A stretch of DNA of 64,000 nucleotides from Piscinibacter sp. (GTDB taxonomy: Bacteria > Pseudomonadota > Gammaproteobacteria > Burkholderiales > Burkholderiaceae_C). Positions 30,792 through 38,903 of the stretch are shown here, in pieces (position 1 is the stretch's first letter; each line of letters begins with the position of its first letter). The stretch spans positions 1 to 64,000 of the forward strand of contig JAHBZL010000017.1 of the NCBI GenBank assembly GCA_019635485.1, in the 5' to 3' direction. Below the pieces are notes generated by a model. The model was not told where the DNA came from. It saw only the letters and a program-made list of their open reading frames with translations, and made no database searches. Made by a program: the position numbers and the translations under genes.

Positions 30792-30986
30792 CTGCACGAC
30801 CGCTGCGCCGCCGGGCACGACTTCAAGCAGGAGGCGAGCCCGGCGCATCGCCTGCGCCTGGACGGTTGATGCAGATCAGCGATGAGTCGATCTGCGGTGG
30901 CGCAGGGCCGCTCGTATCGGCGCGGTTTGACGTGTGGCAAAGCGGCGCATCCGGCCCCGCGCCAAGCCGGCCGCTCGCGTCCCGGA

Positions 30987-31002
30987 GGGCACGCGGTTTG
31001 CG
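30987..31002 (+). promoter_or_regulatory. Sigma54 promoter for the ferredoxin-ferritin fusion gene
   Basis: GGGCACGCGGTTTGCG matches TGGCACG-N4-TTGC except for its first base. GG and GC are ten bases apart. The predicted start point is near 31014, about 32 bases before ATG 31046, and a GGAGG ribosome site lies within that leader. Confidence 0.75.
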
Positions 31003-31045
31003 TTGCACGCTGCCCCATCGTCATGTTCTACCGAGGAGGCCCACC

Positions 31046-31957
31046 ATGGCCAACGTCACGTTCTCGTCGCCGCTGATGCCGCGCGACGTCACGGTCTATG
31101 CCGTCGCCGGCGAACGCGGGACCCTGCTGGCCCTCGCGAAGGCGAACAACATCCCGATCCCCTTCGACTGCCAGGACGGCGAGTGCGGCTCCTGCCTGGT
31201 CGAGATCCGGCACTACGCGCCGCACGTGCGCGCCGGCATCGCGCTCACCGAAAAGGAGAAGGAGATGCTGCGGCAGCTCGGCAAGATCACCCGCCAGGAG
31301 ATCATGGATGCCGAGGTCAACGACATGCCGCCGCGCCACCGCCTGGCGTGCCAGTGCTTCGTGCGCCACGAGGACATCGAGGTGCGCTTCGAGGGCGACG
31401 TGACCAAGCCGGTCCAGGGCCCGGCCCTGTCGCTGGCGGCGGCCATCTACAAGGGGGGTGCCGGCATCAGGACGCTGGACCAGTTCCTCAGCTTCGCGGT
31501 GGCCCTCGAGGAGGATGCCGCGCAGCACTACGAGCAGCTGGCCGCGGGCATGAAGGCCTGCGGCAACGACGACGTCGCCATGCTGTTCACGCAGCTCGCC
31601 GGCTACTCGCGCCTGCATCTGAAGGAGGCGCAGTCCAAGTGCCAGCGTTTCGACGCGCAGGTCAGCCTGCCGGCCAAGACGGCCTGGCCCGACAACGCGA
31701 CGCCGGAGCGGACCTCGCTGTGGGAGGGCGACCCGGCCCTCAAGCGGCTCGATGCGCTGAAGGCCGCGCTGCAGGGCGAACGGCGCGGCTACGAGTTCTA
31801 CTACGCGATCGCGCACACCACGAAGGACGAGGAGATCCGCCGCGTCGCGCGCGAGTTCGTCAAGGAAGAGGCCGAGCACGTCGAGAAGCTGAAGCAGTGG
31901 ATCGAGCAGGAGGAGGCCGCGATGCGCGCGCGGGCAGCGAGTCCGAGCGCCGCCTGA
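31046..31957 (+). CDS. [2Fe-2S] ferredoxin fused to a ferritin-like domain
   Basis: A 303-residue two-domain protein. The N-terminal ferredoxin (about 1-120) has DCQDGECGSCLVEI (C-X4-C-X2-C) and a fourth ligand region RLACQCFVRH. The C-terminal domain (about 140-300) is ferritin-like, with ALEEDAAQHYEQL, YSRLHLKEAQ, GERRGYEFYYAI and VKEEAEHVEKLK, matching the stand-alone paralogues at 7820-8281 and 30223-30714. A linker of about 15 residues joins them. I chose ATG 31046 because it has GGAGG and lies just after a sigma54 promoter. The fusion suggests the ferredoxin reduces the diiron site of its partner domain; that is inference. Confidence 0.88.
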   Translation: MANVTFSSPLMPRDVTVYAVAGERGTLLALAKANNIPIPFDCQDGECGSCLVEIRHYAPHVRAGIALTEKEKEMLRQLGKITRQEIMDAEVNDMPPRHRLACQCFVRHEDIEVRFEGDVTKPVQGPALSLAAAIYKGGAGIRTLDQFLSFAVALEEDAAQHYEQLAAGMKACGNDDVAMLFTQLAGYSRLHLKEAQSKCQRFDAQVSLPAKTAWPDNATPERTSLWEGDPALKRLDALKAALQGERRGYEFYYAIAHTTKDEEIRRVAREFVKEEAEHVEKLKQWIEQEEAAMRARAASPSAA

Positions 31958-31971
31958 GCCCTCGTCCACCC

Positions 31972-32124
<153 letters not shown>

Positions 32125-32174
32125 GCCATGCGCCGCCGCAGGGCAGGCCGCTGCGGCCCTCGTTAGGATGCGCC

Positions 32175-33875
32175 ATGGCCCGGTCCGTTCAGCGCCTGCA
32201 GATTCCCACCCGCCGCCTGGCGCGCATCCTGGCACTGTGTGCCGGCGTCTGCGCGATCGCCGCGGCGGCGGCTGCCGCGCCGAAGACGGTCTGCACCATC
32301 ACCGTCAACTCCGCCGACGAGAAGGAGGCCTTCCGCCGGTATCTGCCGGCATCGCGCTACCGTTTCGTCGAGCTGGTCGAGCCGGGCCGGCCCGACTGGC
32401 TCGCGTCCGCCTGCCGCGCCGGCGTTCGCTGCGACGTGCTGATCGTCTCGGGCCACTACGACGGCGCGAACGAGTTCTTCTCCGACCGGCTCGAGGCGCG
32501 CGAGTACCTGCCCGTCGCGGAGCTCGAGCGCGTCTCCTGCAGCGCCTCGTGTCCCGGCCTCTTCGAGCGCCTGCAGGAGGTCTACCTGTTCGGCTGCAAC
32601 ACCCTGAACCCGGCGCCGCAGAGCAGCGCCTCGGCCGAGGTGGTGCGCAGCCTGGTGCGCGAAGGCCACTCGGCCAAGGAGGCGCGCCGCCAGCTGCAGG
32701 CGCTGAACGCCACCCAGGGCGAAAGCAGCCGCGAGCGCATGCGCCAGATCTTCAAGGACGTGCCGGTCATCTACGGCTTCTCGTCGGCTGCGCCGCTCGG
32801 GCCGATCGCCGGGTCCACCCTGGAGCGCTACCTGCGTGCCGGCGGCGCGCGCGACGTCGCCCGCGGGCATCCGAGCGGCCGGCTGCTGGGCTATTTCGCG
32901 CCGTTCGCGATGACGGCCGCCGCCGGCATCACCGGGCAGGACCCGGGCATCGCCGCCCGCCGCGACATGTGCCAGTTCGCCGACGAGCGCCGCAGCGATG
33001 CCGCGCGGCTGGCCTTCGTGCACGAACTGCTGGGGCGGCATGTCGGCGAGATGCGGCTCCAGCTCGACCGCATCCAGCGCCTGATGGCCGGGCTGGACGA
33101 GGCCGCGCGCCGCCAGCCGGCCGTCGCTCGCGAACTGGACTCGATCGCACACGACACCGCGGTCCGCGACCGCTTCCTCGCCTACGCCCGCGGCCTGGAC
33201 GATCCGCCGGTGCGCGTGCGCCTGGTGAACCTCGCCCGCGAGCTCGGCTGGCTCGACGCCGACCAGCGCTGGCAGGAGTTCGCGCTGATGCTCGGCGAGC
33301 TGCTCGACCGCCCGGCGCTCGACGTGCCCGAGATCGGCCTGGCCTGCGAGCTGAACCAGGACGGCGACCTGGACGGCGCCTTCGGCCGGCGTGGCCCGCC
33401 GGCGGACCCGAGCGGTGCCGCAGCCGAGGACGTGGCCCATGCGGCCGTGCGCGCCTGCCTGGGCAGCTCCGAGGCTCGCGCGCGCGTGCTGGCGGCGCTG
33501 GTCGGGACCAGCGAGCCCGAGGTGCGCCTCGCGCAGGCCTACCTGCGCCAGCGGCCGATCGAGCAGCCTGCCGAACTGCGGCGCGTCGCCATGGCGATCG
33601 CCGCGATGGACCCGGGCGAGGCGCAGGTACGGGCGTTGGAGGCGCTCGGCCGCCACTACGTCGCCGACCGCGAGGTGCTGGACGGGCTGGCGAAGCTGTA
33701 CGCCCGCACGCCGTCGGCCGCGGTGCAGAACGCGATCGCCGGCATCCTGATCCGGGCCGACCGGGACAGCGTGGCCGCGGTCGGCCTGCCGCGCGTGCTG
33801 CGCGAGCACCGGCTGCCGGCACATGGCGACGACAGTCTGGTCGGGACGCTGATCGAACGCCTGCCGATGCCCTGA
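32175..33875 (+). CDS. Exported caspase-like (clan CD type) protein with repeat-rich C-terminus
   Basis: A 566-residue protein with a signal peptide (about 1-35, ending AAAAAA). The mature part starts PKTVCTITVNSADEKEAFRR. A putative catalytic His is in CDVLIVSGHYDGANEF (about residue 93) and a putative Cys in EVYLFGCNTL (about 140), after hydrophobic strands, as in caspase/CHAT-type peptidases. The C-terminal half (about 280-560) is helical and Ala/Leu-rich with HEAT-like repeats. It is paralogous to the next gene. Peptidase activity is inference; no substrate is known. Its TGA stop lies in the MITE-like element at 33872. Confidence 0.75.
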   Translation: MARSVQRLQIPTRRLARILALCAGVCAIAAAAAAAPKTVCTITVNSADEKEAFRRYLPASRYRFVELVEPGRPDWLASACRAGVRCDVLIVSGHYDGANEFFSDRLEAREYLPVAELERVSCSASCPGLFERLQEVYLFGCNTLNPAPQSSASAEVVRSLVREGHSAKEARRQLQALNATQGESSRERMRQIFKDVPVIYGFSSAAPLGPIAGSTLERYLRAGGARDVARGHPSGRLLGYFAPFAMTAAAGITGQDPGIAARRDMCQFADERRSDAARLAFVHELLGRHVGEMRLQLDRIQRLMAGLDEAARRQPAVARELDSIAHDTAVRDRFLAYARGLDDPPVRVRLVNLARELGWLDADQRWQEFALMLGELLDRPALDVPEIGLACELNQDGDLDGAFGRRGPPADPSGAAAEDVAHAAVRACLGSSEARARVLAALVGTSEPEVRLAQAYLRQRPIEQPAELRRVAMAIAAMDPGEAQVRALEALGRHYVADREVLDGLAKLYARTPSAAVQNAIAGILIRADRDSVAAVGLPRVLREHRLPAHGDDSLVGTLIERLPMP

Positions 33876-33944
33876 GAAGCTGTGAACGAACCCGCCACCC
33901 CCGCTCGTCCCTCGGGCACGCCGGGTTCATTCACAGATTCTGAG
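33872..33944. repeat. MITE-like element, short form
   Basis: A left arm (TGAGAAGCTGTGAACGAACC...) and a right arm ending ...GGTTCATTCACAGATTCTGA form an inverted pair. The arms match the two ends of the long element at 13688-13853, but the centre with its hairpin is missing. The left end supplies the TGA stop of the upstream gene, just as the long copy does for fdx. Confidence 0.85.
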
Positions 33945-34030
33945 ACCTGGATCACAGGCCTCACATCCTGTTGCGAACCGGGACGCGCCGGATCAATCCA
34001 CGCAGGCCCGGGATGTGGAAGACTCGTTCG

Positions 34031-35695
34031 ATGCCTCCGGTCCTCTTGCCCCTGCGCCGCCTCGTCCCGCTGGCCTGCGCCGGCGTGCTCGCGCTGGCCG
34101 CGGCGGGTGCCGCTGCTGCGCCGAAGACGGTCTGCACCGTCACGATCAATTCGGCCGACGAGAAGGAGAGCTTCCAGCGCCACCTGCCGTCCGGCGACTA
34201 CCGCTTCGTCGAGCTGGTGCAGGCGGGCCAGCCGGACTGGCTGGCCTCGGCCCGGCGCCGCGGGGTCAGCTGCGACGTGCTGGTGATCTCCGGCCACTTC
34301 GACGACGGCAGCGAGTTCTACACCGACCGGCACGATTTCCGCGAGTTCCTGACCGTGCACGAGATGCAGCACGAGTCCTGCCGCAGCGACGGCCTGTTCG
34401 CGCACCTGAAGGAGGTCTACCTGTTCGGCTGCAACACGCTGAAGGCGGACCCGCGCTACACGGCCGGCGGCGAGATCGTGCGCAGCCTCGAGCGCGCCGG
34501 CCAGTCGCACGCCGACGCCGAGCGGCGCGCCGCCTGGCTCGGCGAGCGCTACGGCCAGAGCAACCGCGAGCGCCTGCGCCACGTCTTCAAGGACGTGCCG
34601 GTGGTGTACGGCTTCTCCTCCAAGGCGCCGCTGGGCCGCTACGCCGGCCCGCTGATGGAGCGCTACTTCGAGAGCGCGCCACCCGGCGAGGTGGGCAGCG
34701 GCCGGCCGAGCCCGACGCTGCTGAAGCTGTTCGGCCCGAGCTCGATGATCAGCGTCGCCGGCCTCACCGACGCCGACCCGCACGCCGGGTTCCGCGCCGA
34801 AATGTGCAGCCTGGCCGACGACCGGCCGGAGGCGCAGAAGCTCGCATTCCTGCACGCACTGCTGCAGCGCGACGCGGCCGACGCCCGCATGCTGCTCGAG
34901 CATCTGGAGCGCTACCTCGGCACGCTCGGCCCCGCGCAGCGCCAGGCGCCGGAGGTGGCGGCCGCGCTGGCCGGCATCGCCGCCGACCGGCCGGCGCGCG
35001 AGCGCTTCCTGGCGCTGGCGCGCGACGCCGACCGCGCCTCGACCACGACCCGCATGACCGCCGTGGCGCGCACGCTGGGCTGGCTGACGCCGGCCCAGGA
35101 ACAGGACGAACTGGTCGCGATGATCGCGCGCCGCATGGCCCGCAACGAACTCGGCCGGCACGAGGTGGACCTGGTCTGCGACCTGCCGCCGGCAGCCACC
35201 GCGGGACTCGCGGAGCGCCTGCAGGCCACCGGCGCCGCGCGCGACGACGTGGTCGCGCACTCGGCGGCGCTCGCCTGCCTGGGCAGCGCGCCGGCGCACG
35301 AGCGCACGCTGCGGGCGCTGACCAGCCCGCGCGACGAGGATGTCGAGGTCGCCCAGGTCTACCTGCGCCACCGGCCGCTGACGCAGGTCGACGAGCTGCG
35401 CAGCGTGGCCAGCGGCATCGCGCGCATGACCACGCCGGCCGCGCAGCTGCGCGCGCTGGAGGCACTGGCCAGGCAGCGCCTGGCCGATGCGCAGAGCCTG
35501 CGCGAGATCGCGCAGCTGTTCCCCAAGGTGCGCTCGCTCGCGGCGCAACGTGCCATCGCCGGCATCCTGGTGCGGGCGGACTACCGGCAGCTGGCCGGCA
35601 CCGGGCTGCTGGCGTCGCTGCGCCAGCACCGGCTGCGCTCGCCGGACGGCAGCGACGTGATCGACCTGCTGATCCGCCTGCTGCAGACCGCGTAG
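34031..35695 (+). CDS. Exported caspase-like (clan CD type) protein, second paralogue
   Basis: A 554-residue protein starting at ATG 34031, with GGAAG nine bases upstream; in-frame ATGs at 33971 and 34013 are alternatives. A signal peptide ends near AGAAAAPKTVCTVTINSADE. The putative dyad is in CDVLVISGHFDDGSEFY and EVYLFGCNTLKADP. KDVPVVYGFSSKAPLG is shared with the upstream paralogue. The C-terminal half is an alpha-helical repeat region with conserved REVYLRHRPL-like units. The two genes arose by tandem duplication and differ mainly in linker regions. Function unknown. Confidence 0.75.
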   Translation: MPPVLLPLRRLVPLACAGVLALAAAGAAAAPKTVCTVTINSADEKESFQRHLPSGDYRFVELVQAGQPDWLASARRRGVSCDVLVISGHFDDGSEFYTDRHDFREFLTVHEMQHESCRSDGLFAHLKEVYLFGCNTLKADPRYTAGGEIVRSLERAGQSHADAERRAAWLGERYGQSNRERLRHVFKDVPVVYGFSSKAPLGRYAGPLMERYFESAPPGEVGSGRPSPTLLKLFGPSSMISVAGLTDADPHAGFRAEMCSLADDRPEAQKLAFLHALLQRDAADARMLLEHLERYLGTLGPAQRQAPEVAAALAGIAADRPARERFLALARDADRASTTTRMTAVARTLGWLTPAQEQDELVAMIARRMARNELGRHEVDLVCDLPPAATAGLAERLQATGAARDDVVAHSAALACLGSAPAHERTLRALTSPRDEDVEVAQVYLRHRPLTQVDELRSVASGIARMTTPAAQLRALEALARQRLADAQSLREIAQLFPKVRSLAAQRAIAGILVRADYRQLAGTGLLASLRQHRLRSPDGSDVIDLLIRLLQTA

Positions 35696-35714
35696 CGCCC
35701 TGGCCGCGGCCCGG

Positions 35715-36554
35715 TCAGTCGGCCGGGGCCATCACCATCAGGCCGGAGGCGGTGTTCGAGATCGGCAGGTGGTAGTTGCGGTGCACGCTGCGCACCTTCT
35801 CGCCCAGCGTGGCCCGCGCCGCCAGCCACATCAGCAGCTCGATGCCCTGCGTGCCGGCCTTCTCGACCAGCTGGCGCGAGTCGAACTGCGTCGCCCAGCG
35901 CGGGTCGTGCAGCAGGCTCTCCATGAACGCGAGGTCGAAGTCCTTGTTGATGAAGCCGGCGCGTTCGCCGTCGAGCTGGTGCGAGAGCCCGCCGGTGCCG
36001 AGCACCACGACCCGCGCGTCGCTTCGCCAGGCGCGCACCGCCTGCCCCACCGCCTCACCGAGCGCGTAGCAGCGCTTCGCCGACGGCAGCGGGAACTGCA
36101 CGGTGTTGATGCACACGGGCACGACCTTCACCGGCCAGTCCTGGCTCGGGTACATCAGCGCCATCGGCAAGGTGAAGGCGTGGTCGACCACCATCTCCTG
36201 GCAGCTGGTGACGTCGAACTCGGCGCCCACCAGCGATTCGATCAGGTGCCACGACAGATCCTGCTCGCCGCGGAACGCGGGCACCTGCGGGATGCCCCAG
36301 CCTTCGTCCGCGTTGCGGTACTCGGGCGCCGCGCCGACCGCGAAGGTCGGCATCTTGTCGAGGAAAAAGTTCAGGCCGTGGTCGTTGTAGAACACGACCG
36401 CGACGTCCGGCTTCACCTGCTCGAGCCAGCGGTGCACCGGCGGCCAGCCGTCGAAAAAGGGCTTCCAGTACGGATCGGCCTGCAGGTTCTTCGCGATCGC
36501 GCGGCCGATGGCCGGGACATGGGAGGTGGTGACGGCGCCGACGAGGGTGGCCAT
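35715..36554 (-). CDS. ligB: LigB-type extradiol dioxygenase (protocatechuate 4,5-dioxygenase beta)
   Basis: A 279-residue class III extradiol dioxygenase. Expected Fe(II) ligands are His12 (TTSHVPAIG), His59 (VFYNDHGLNFF) and Glu239 (GIELLMWL); His192 (GGLSHQL) fits the catalytic base. It cleaves catechol-type rings, most likely protocatechuate at the 4,5 position, together with LigA encoded just upstream. A related substrate such as gallate is possible. It is the second gene after ligA, 28 bases apart, divergent from a LysR regulator. Confidence 0.85.
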   Translation of the reverse strand: MATLVGAVTTSHVPAIGRAIAKNLQADPYWKPFFDGWPPVHRWLEQVKPDVAVVFYNDHGLNFFLDKMPTFAVGAAPEYRNADEGWGIPQVPAFRGEQDLSWHLIESLVGAEFDVTSCQEMVVDHAFTLPMALMYPSQDWPVKVVPVCINTVQFPLPSAKRCYALGEAVGQAVRAWRSDARVVVLGTGGLSHQLDGERAGFINKDFDLAFMESLLHDPRWATQFDSRQLVEKAGTQGIELLMWLAARATLGEKVRSVHRNYHLPISNTASGLMVMAPAD

Positions 36555-36582
36555 GGTGTTGTCTCCGTGAAGGCTCTCGGGT

Positions 36583-36924
36583 TCAGTCCTGCGCGTACGC
36601 GGCCAGCTTGGCCTTGAACGCGTCCTTGCTCATGCCGGTCTGCTGCGCGCCGATGTCCTGCACGTCCAGCCCGAAGATGCCGGCGAACTTGGCGAGGTAG
36701 TAGACGTTGCCGCCCGCGGCGATCAGCTGCAGCACGTTGCGCGCGCGGATCGCCGCGCGCTGCTCGTCGTTCAGGCCGTAGCGGGTGCAGTAGGCCTCCT
36801 CGTCGGCGACGAAGGCGGCGCGGTTGGCGGCGTCGTTGAACGAGAAGCACATCCTGTTCAGCGCATAACCCTTGCGCGCCTGCGCACCGTCGAACAGCGT
36901 GGTGCCGGGGATGTCGAAGCTCAT
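36583..36924 (-). CDS. ligA: LigA-type alpha subunit of protocatechuate 4,5-dioxygenase
   Basis: A 113-residue small subunit starting MSFDIPGTTLFDGAQARKGY, with ALNRMCFSFNDAANRAAFVA, the LigA core. It covers the active site of LigB. ATG 36924 gives the usual length and start; a longer frame to 37011 crosses the divergent promoter region. The pair ligA-ligB is probably controlled by the divergent LysR-type gene at 37010. Confidence 0.88.
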   Translation of the reverse strand: MSFDIPGTTLFDGAQARKGYALNRMCFSFNDAANRAAFVADEEAYCTRYGLNDEQRAAIRARNVLQLIAAGGNVYYLAKFAGIFGLDVQDIGAQQTGMSKDAFKAKLAAYAQD

Positions 36925-37009
36925 GGGTCGTCTCCGGGTCCGGTTGTTGATGTCGGTCAGTGTCGAAAAGCCCATGCATGAGATAAAGCCGAGGCCGTTC
37001 ATTCCACCC

Positions 37010-37915
37010 ATGAGCCATTTCGATCACCGGGACCTGGATGGCCACGCCCTCGAACTGCTGCTGGCGGTGCACGAGGAAGGCTCGGTCACCCGCGCGGCGC
37101 AGCGCCTGGGCGTCACGCAATCGGCCGTCAGCCACGGGCTGGACAAGCTGCGCGCGATCACGGGCGACGCGCTGTTCGTGCGCGCCGGCCGCGGCATCGC
37201 CGCCACGGCACAGGCCGAGGCGCTCGCCGCCCGGGCGCGTGCGCTGCTCGACGAACTGCGCGCCTTCAGCCAGGCCGCCGGGTTCGACCCGGCGCGCTGG
37301 CAGGGCACGCTGACCATCGCCGCCAACGACCTGCAGCGCGACCTGCTGCTGCCCGCCCTGCTGCGCCGGCTGCGCGCGGTCTCGCGCGGCGCCACGCTGC
37401 GGGTCATTCCCTCCGGCGCGCCGCAGCCGGCGCTGCTGCGCGAGCAGGGCTGCGACCTGGTCGTCACGCCGCGCCCGCCGGAGGCCGCGGACCTGCTGCA
37501 GAAGCGCCTGTTCGAGGACCGCTACCGGGTCTGGTTCGATCCCGCGCAGCGCCGCGCGCCGGCCGACCGTGCCGAGTACCTGGCCGGCGAGCACGTCACC
37601 GTGCGCTACGAGGACGGCCGGGCGCTGGACATCGACCGCTGGCTCGGCGAGCGCGGCGTCGCCCGCACAATCGTCGCCACCGTGCCGGGATTCGCCGGCG
37701 TCGCCTCGCTGCTGCGCGGCGGACCGTGGCTGGCCACGCTTCCGGCCCGGCTCGCCGAGGGCGTGCTGCGCGGCCTGGCCAGCGCCGAGCCGCCGCTGGA
37801 GACGCCGCCCCTGCCGATGTACATGGTCTGGCACCGCCGCCGCCAGGACGACCCGCTGCACCGCTGGCTGCGCGCCGAGCTCGAGGCGGTCGCGCGCGAT
37901 GCCGTGCCGGCCTGA
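37010..37915 (+). CDS. LysR-family transcriptional regulator
   Basis: A 301-residue regulator. The N-terminal HTH is in GSVTRAAQRLGVTQSAVSHG (about 22-41); the effector domain follows from about residue 90 (TLTIAANDLQRDLLLPALLR). It is divergent from ligAB with an 85-base gap, so it is the likely regulator of that pair. I chose ATG 37010 (MSHFDHRDLDGHALELLLAV); ATGs at 36974 and 36872 are in frame, but the latter lies inside ligA. Confidence 0.88.
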   Translation: MSHFDHRDLDGHALELLLAVHEEGSVTRAAQRLGVTQSAVSHGLDKLRAITGDALFVRAGRGIAATAQAEALAARARALLDELRAFSQAAGFDPARWQGTLTIAANDLQRDLLLPALLRRLRAVSRGATLRVIPSGAPQPALLREQGCDLVVTPRPPEAADLLQKRLFEDRYRVWFDPAQRRAPADRAEYLAGEHVTVRYEDGRALDIDRWLGERGVARTIVATVPGFAGVASLLRGGPWLATLPARLAEGVLRGLASAEPPLETPPLPMYMVWHRRRQDDPLHRWLRAELEAVARDAVPA

Positions 37916-38791
37916 TCAGCCGCCGTGGGCGGCGCGGTACTCGCGCGGTCCGCGCCCGACGTGGCGCTTGAAGAAGCGGCAGAAGTAGGCCGGATCCTCG
38001 AAGCCGAGTTCGAAGGCGATCCGCGATACCGGCGCCGCCACGTGCACGAGGCGTCGGCACGCCTCGCGCACCAGGCGCTCGTGCAGCAGGGCCTGCACGC
38101 TGCGGCCGGTCTCGGCGCGCACCATGCGGTTCAGCCGTTCCGCCGACAGACCCAGCCGCTCGGCGTAGCGCGTCACCGGCCAGTGCTCGCGGTAGTGCGC
38201 CTCGGCCAGCGCCACCCAGCGCGTGTAGTGCGTGGCACTGCCGGCGCCGCGCCGCGGGACCGCGGCATCGCGCGCCGCCAGGCCCGCCACGCGCCATAGC
38301 ACCGAACGCGCCAGCCAGCCGGGCAGCGGGCCGTGGTCGGCCGCCTCGTGCTCGGCCAGCAGCACGCGGAACAGTGCGTCAAGCCGCGCCGCCTGGTGGG
38401 CCGGCACCGCCACCGGGCCAGCCACGGCGAACAGGCGCTGCAGCGCGTCGCCGAGCGTGCGCTCGGCGTCGCCCTCGGTCAGCGCGCGCGCATCGAAGGT
38501 GAGCACGTGACCTTCGCTGGCCGGCGTGAAGCGGAAGGCGTGCGCCGTCGCCGGCGGGATCGCGAAGGCCTGCGGCCCCTCCGCCTCGATGCGCGATTCG
38601 TCCAACAGCGCGATCACCGGCCCGGCATGCAGCCAGAGCAGCTGGTGCAGCCCGTGGTGCACGTGCGTCTCGATCTCCCAGCGATAGCGCCGGCTGCGCG
38701 CCTCGATGGACTCGACATGCAGCAGCGCCTCGGGCGGGGTGCCGGCCTCGCCGTAGAGCGCGAAGGCGGGCAGGAGGTGGCGGCGGGCCAT
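37916..38791 (-). CDS. AraC-family transcriptional regulator
   Basis: A 291-residue regulator with an N-terminal cupin-type sensor domain (about 15-140, with THVHHGLHQLLWLHAGPVI) and a C-terminal double HTH (YAERLGLSAERLNRMVRAET, then ISRIAFELGFEDPAYFCRFF with one residue change). This arrangement resembles PobR-type activators of aromatic degradation genes. It is divergent from the P450 gene, 112 bases away, and may control it. Its stop abuts that of the LysR gene. Confidence 0.88.
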   Translation of the reverse strand: MARRHLLPAFALYGEAGTPPEALLHVESIEARSRRYRWEIETHVHHGLHQLLWLHAGPVIALLDESRIEAEGPQAFAIPPATAHAFRFTPASEGHVLTFDARALTEGDAERTLGDALQRLFAVAGPVAVPAHQAARLDALFRVLLAEHEAADHGPLPGWLARSVLWRVAGLAARDAAVPRRGAGSATHYTRWVALAEAHYREHWPVTRYAERLGLSAERLNRMVRAETGRSVQALLHERLVREACRRLVHVAAPVSRIAFELGFEDPAYFCRFFKRHVGRGPREYRAAHGG

Positions 38792-38903
38792 GCCGGAATG
38801 CTACGTGAAAAGTGCAAGTTTGCACCGCAGCATGTGCAGCCTCGGCAGCAACCCGTTGCCGAGAATCCGGCTGCACTGCACACCACAACGCCGGAGACAC
38901 GCG

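Noticed and set aside
30755..31045. In-frame upstream extension of the ferredoxin-ferritin gene
   Set aside because: The extension crosses the palindromic NifA site and the sigma54 promoter and shows no family similarity. ATG 31046 has GGAGG and a conserved ferredoxin start.
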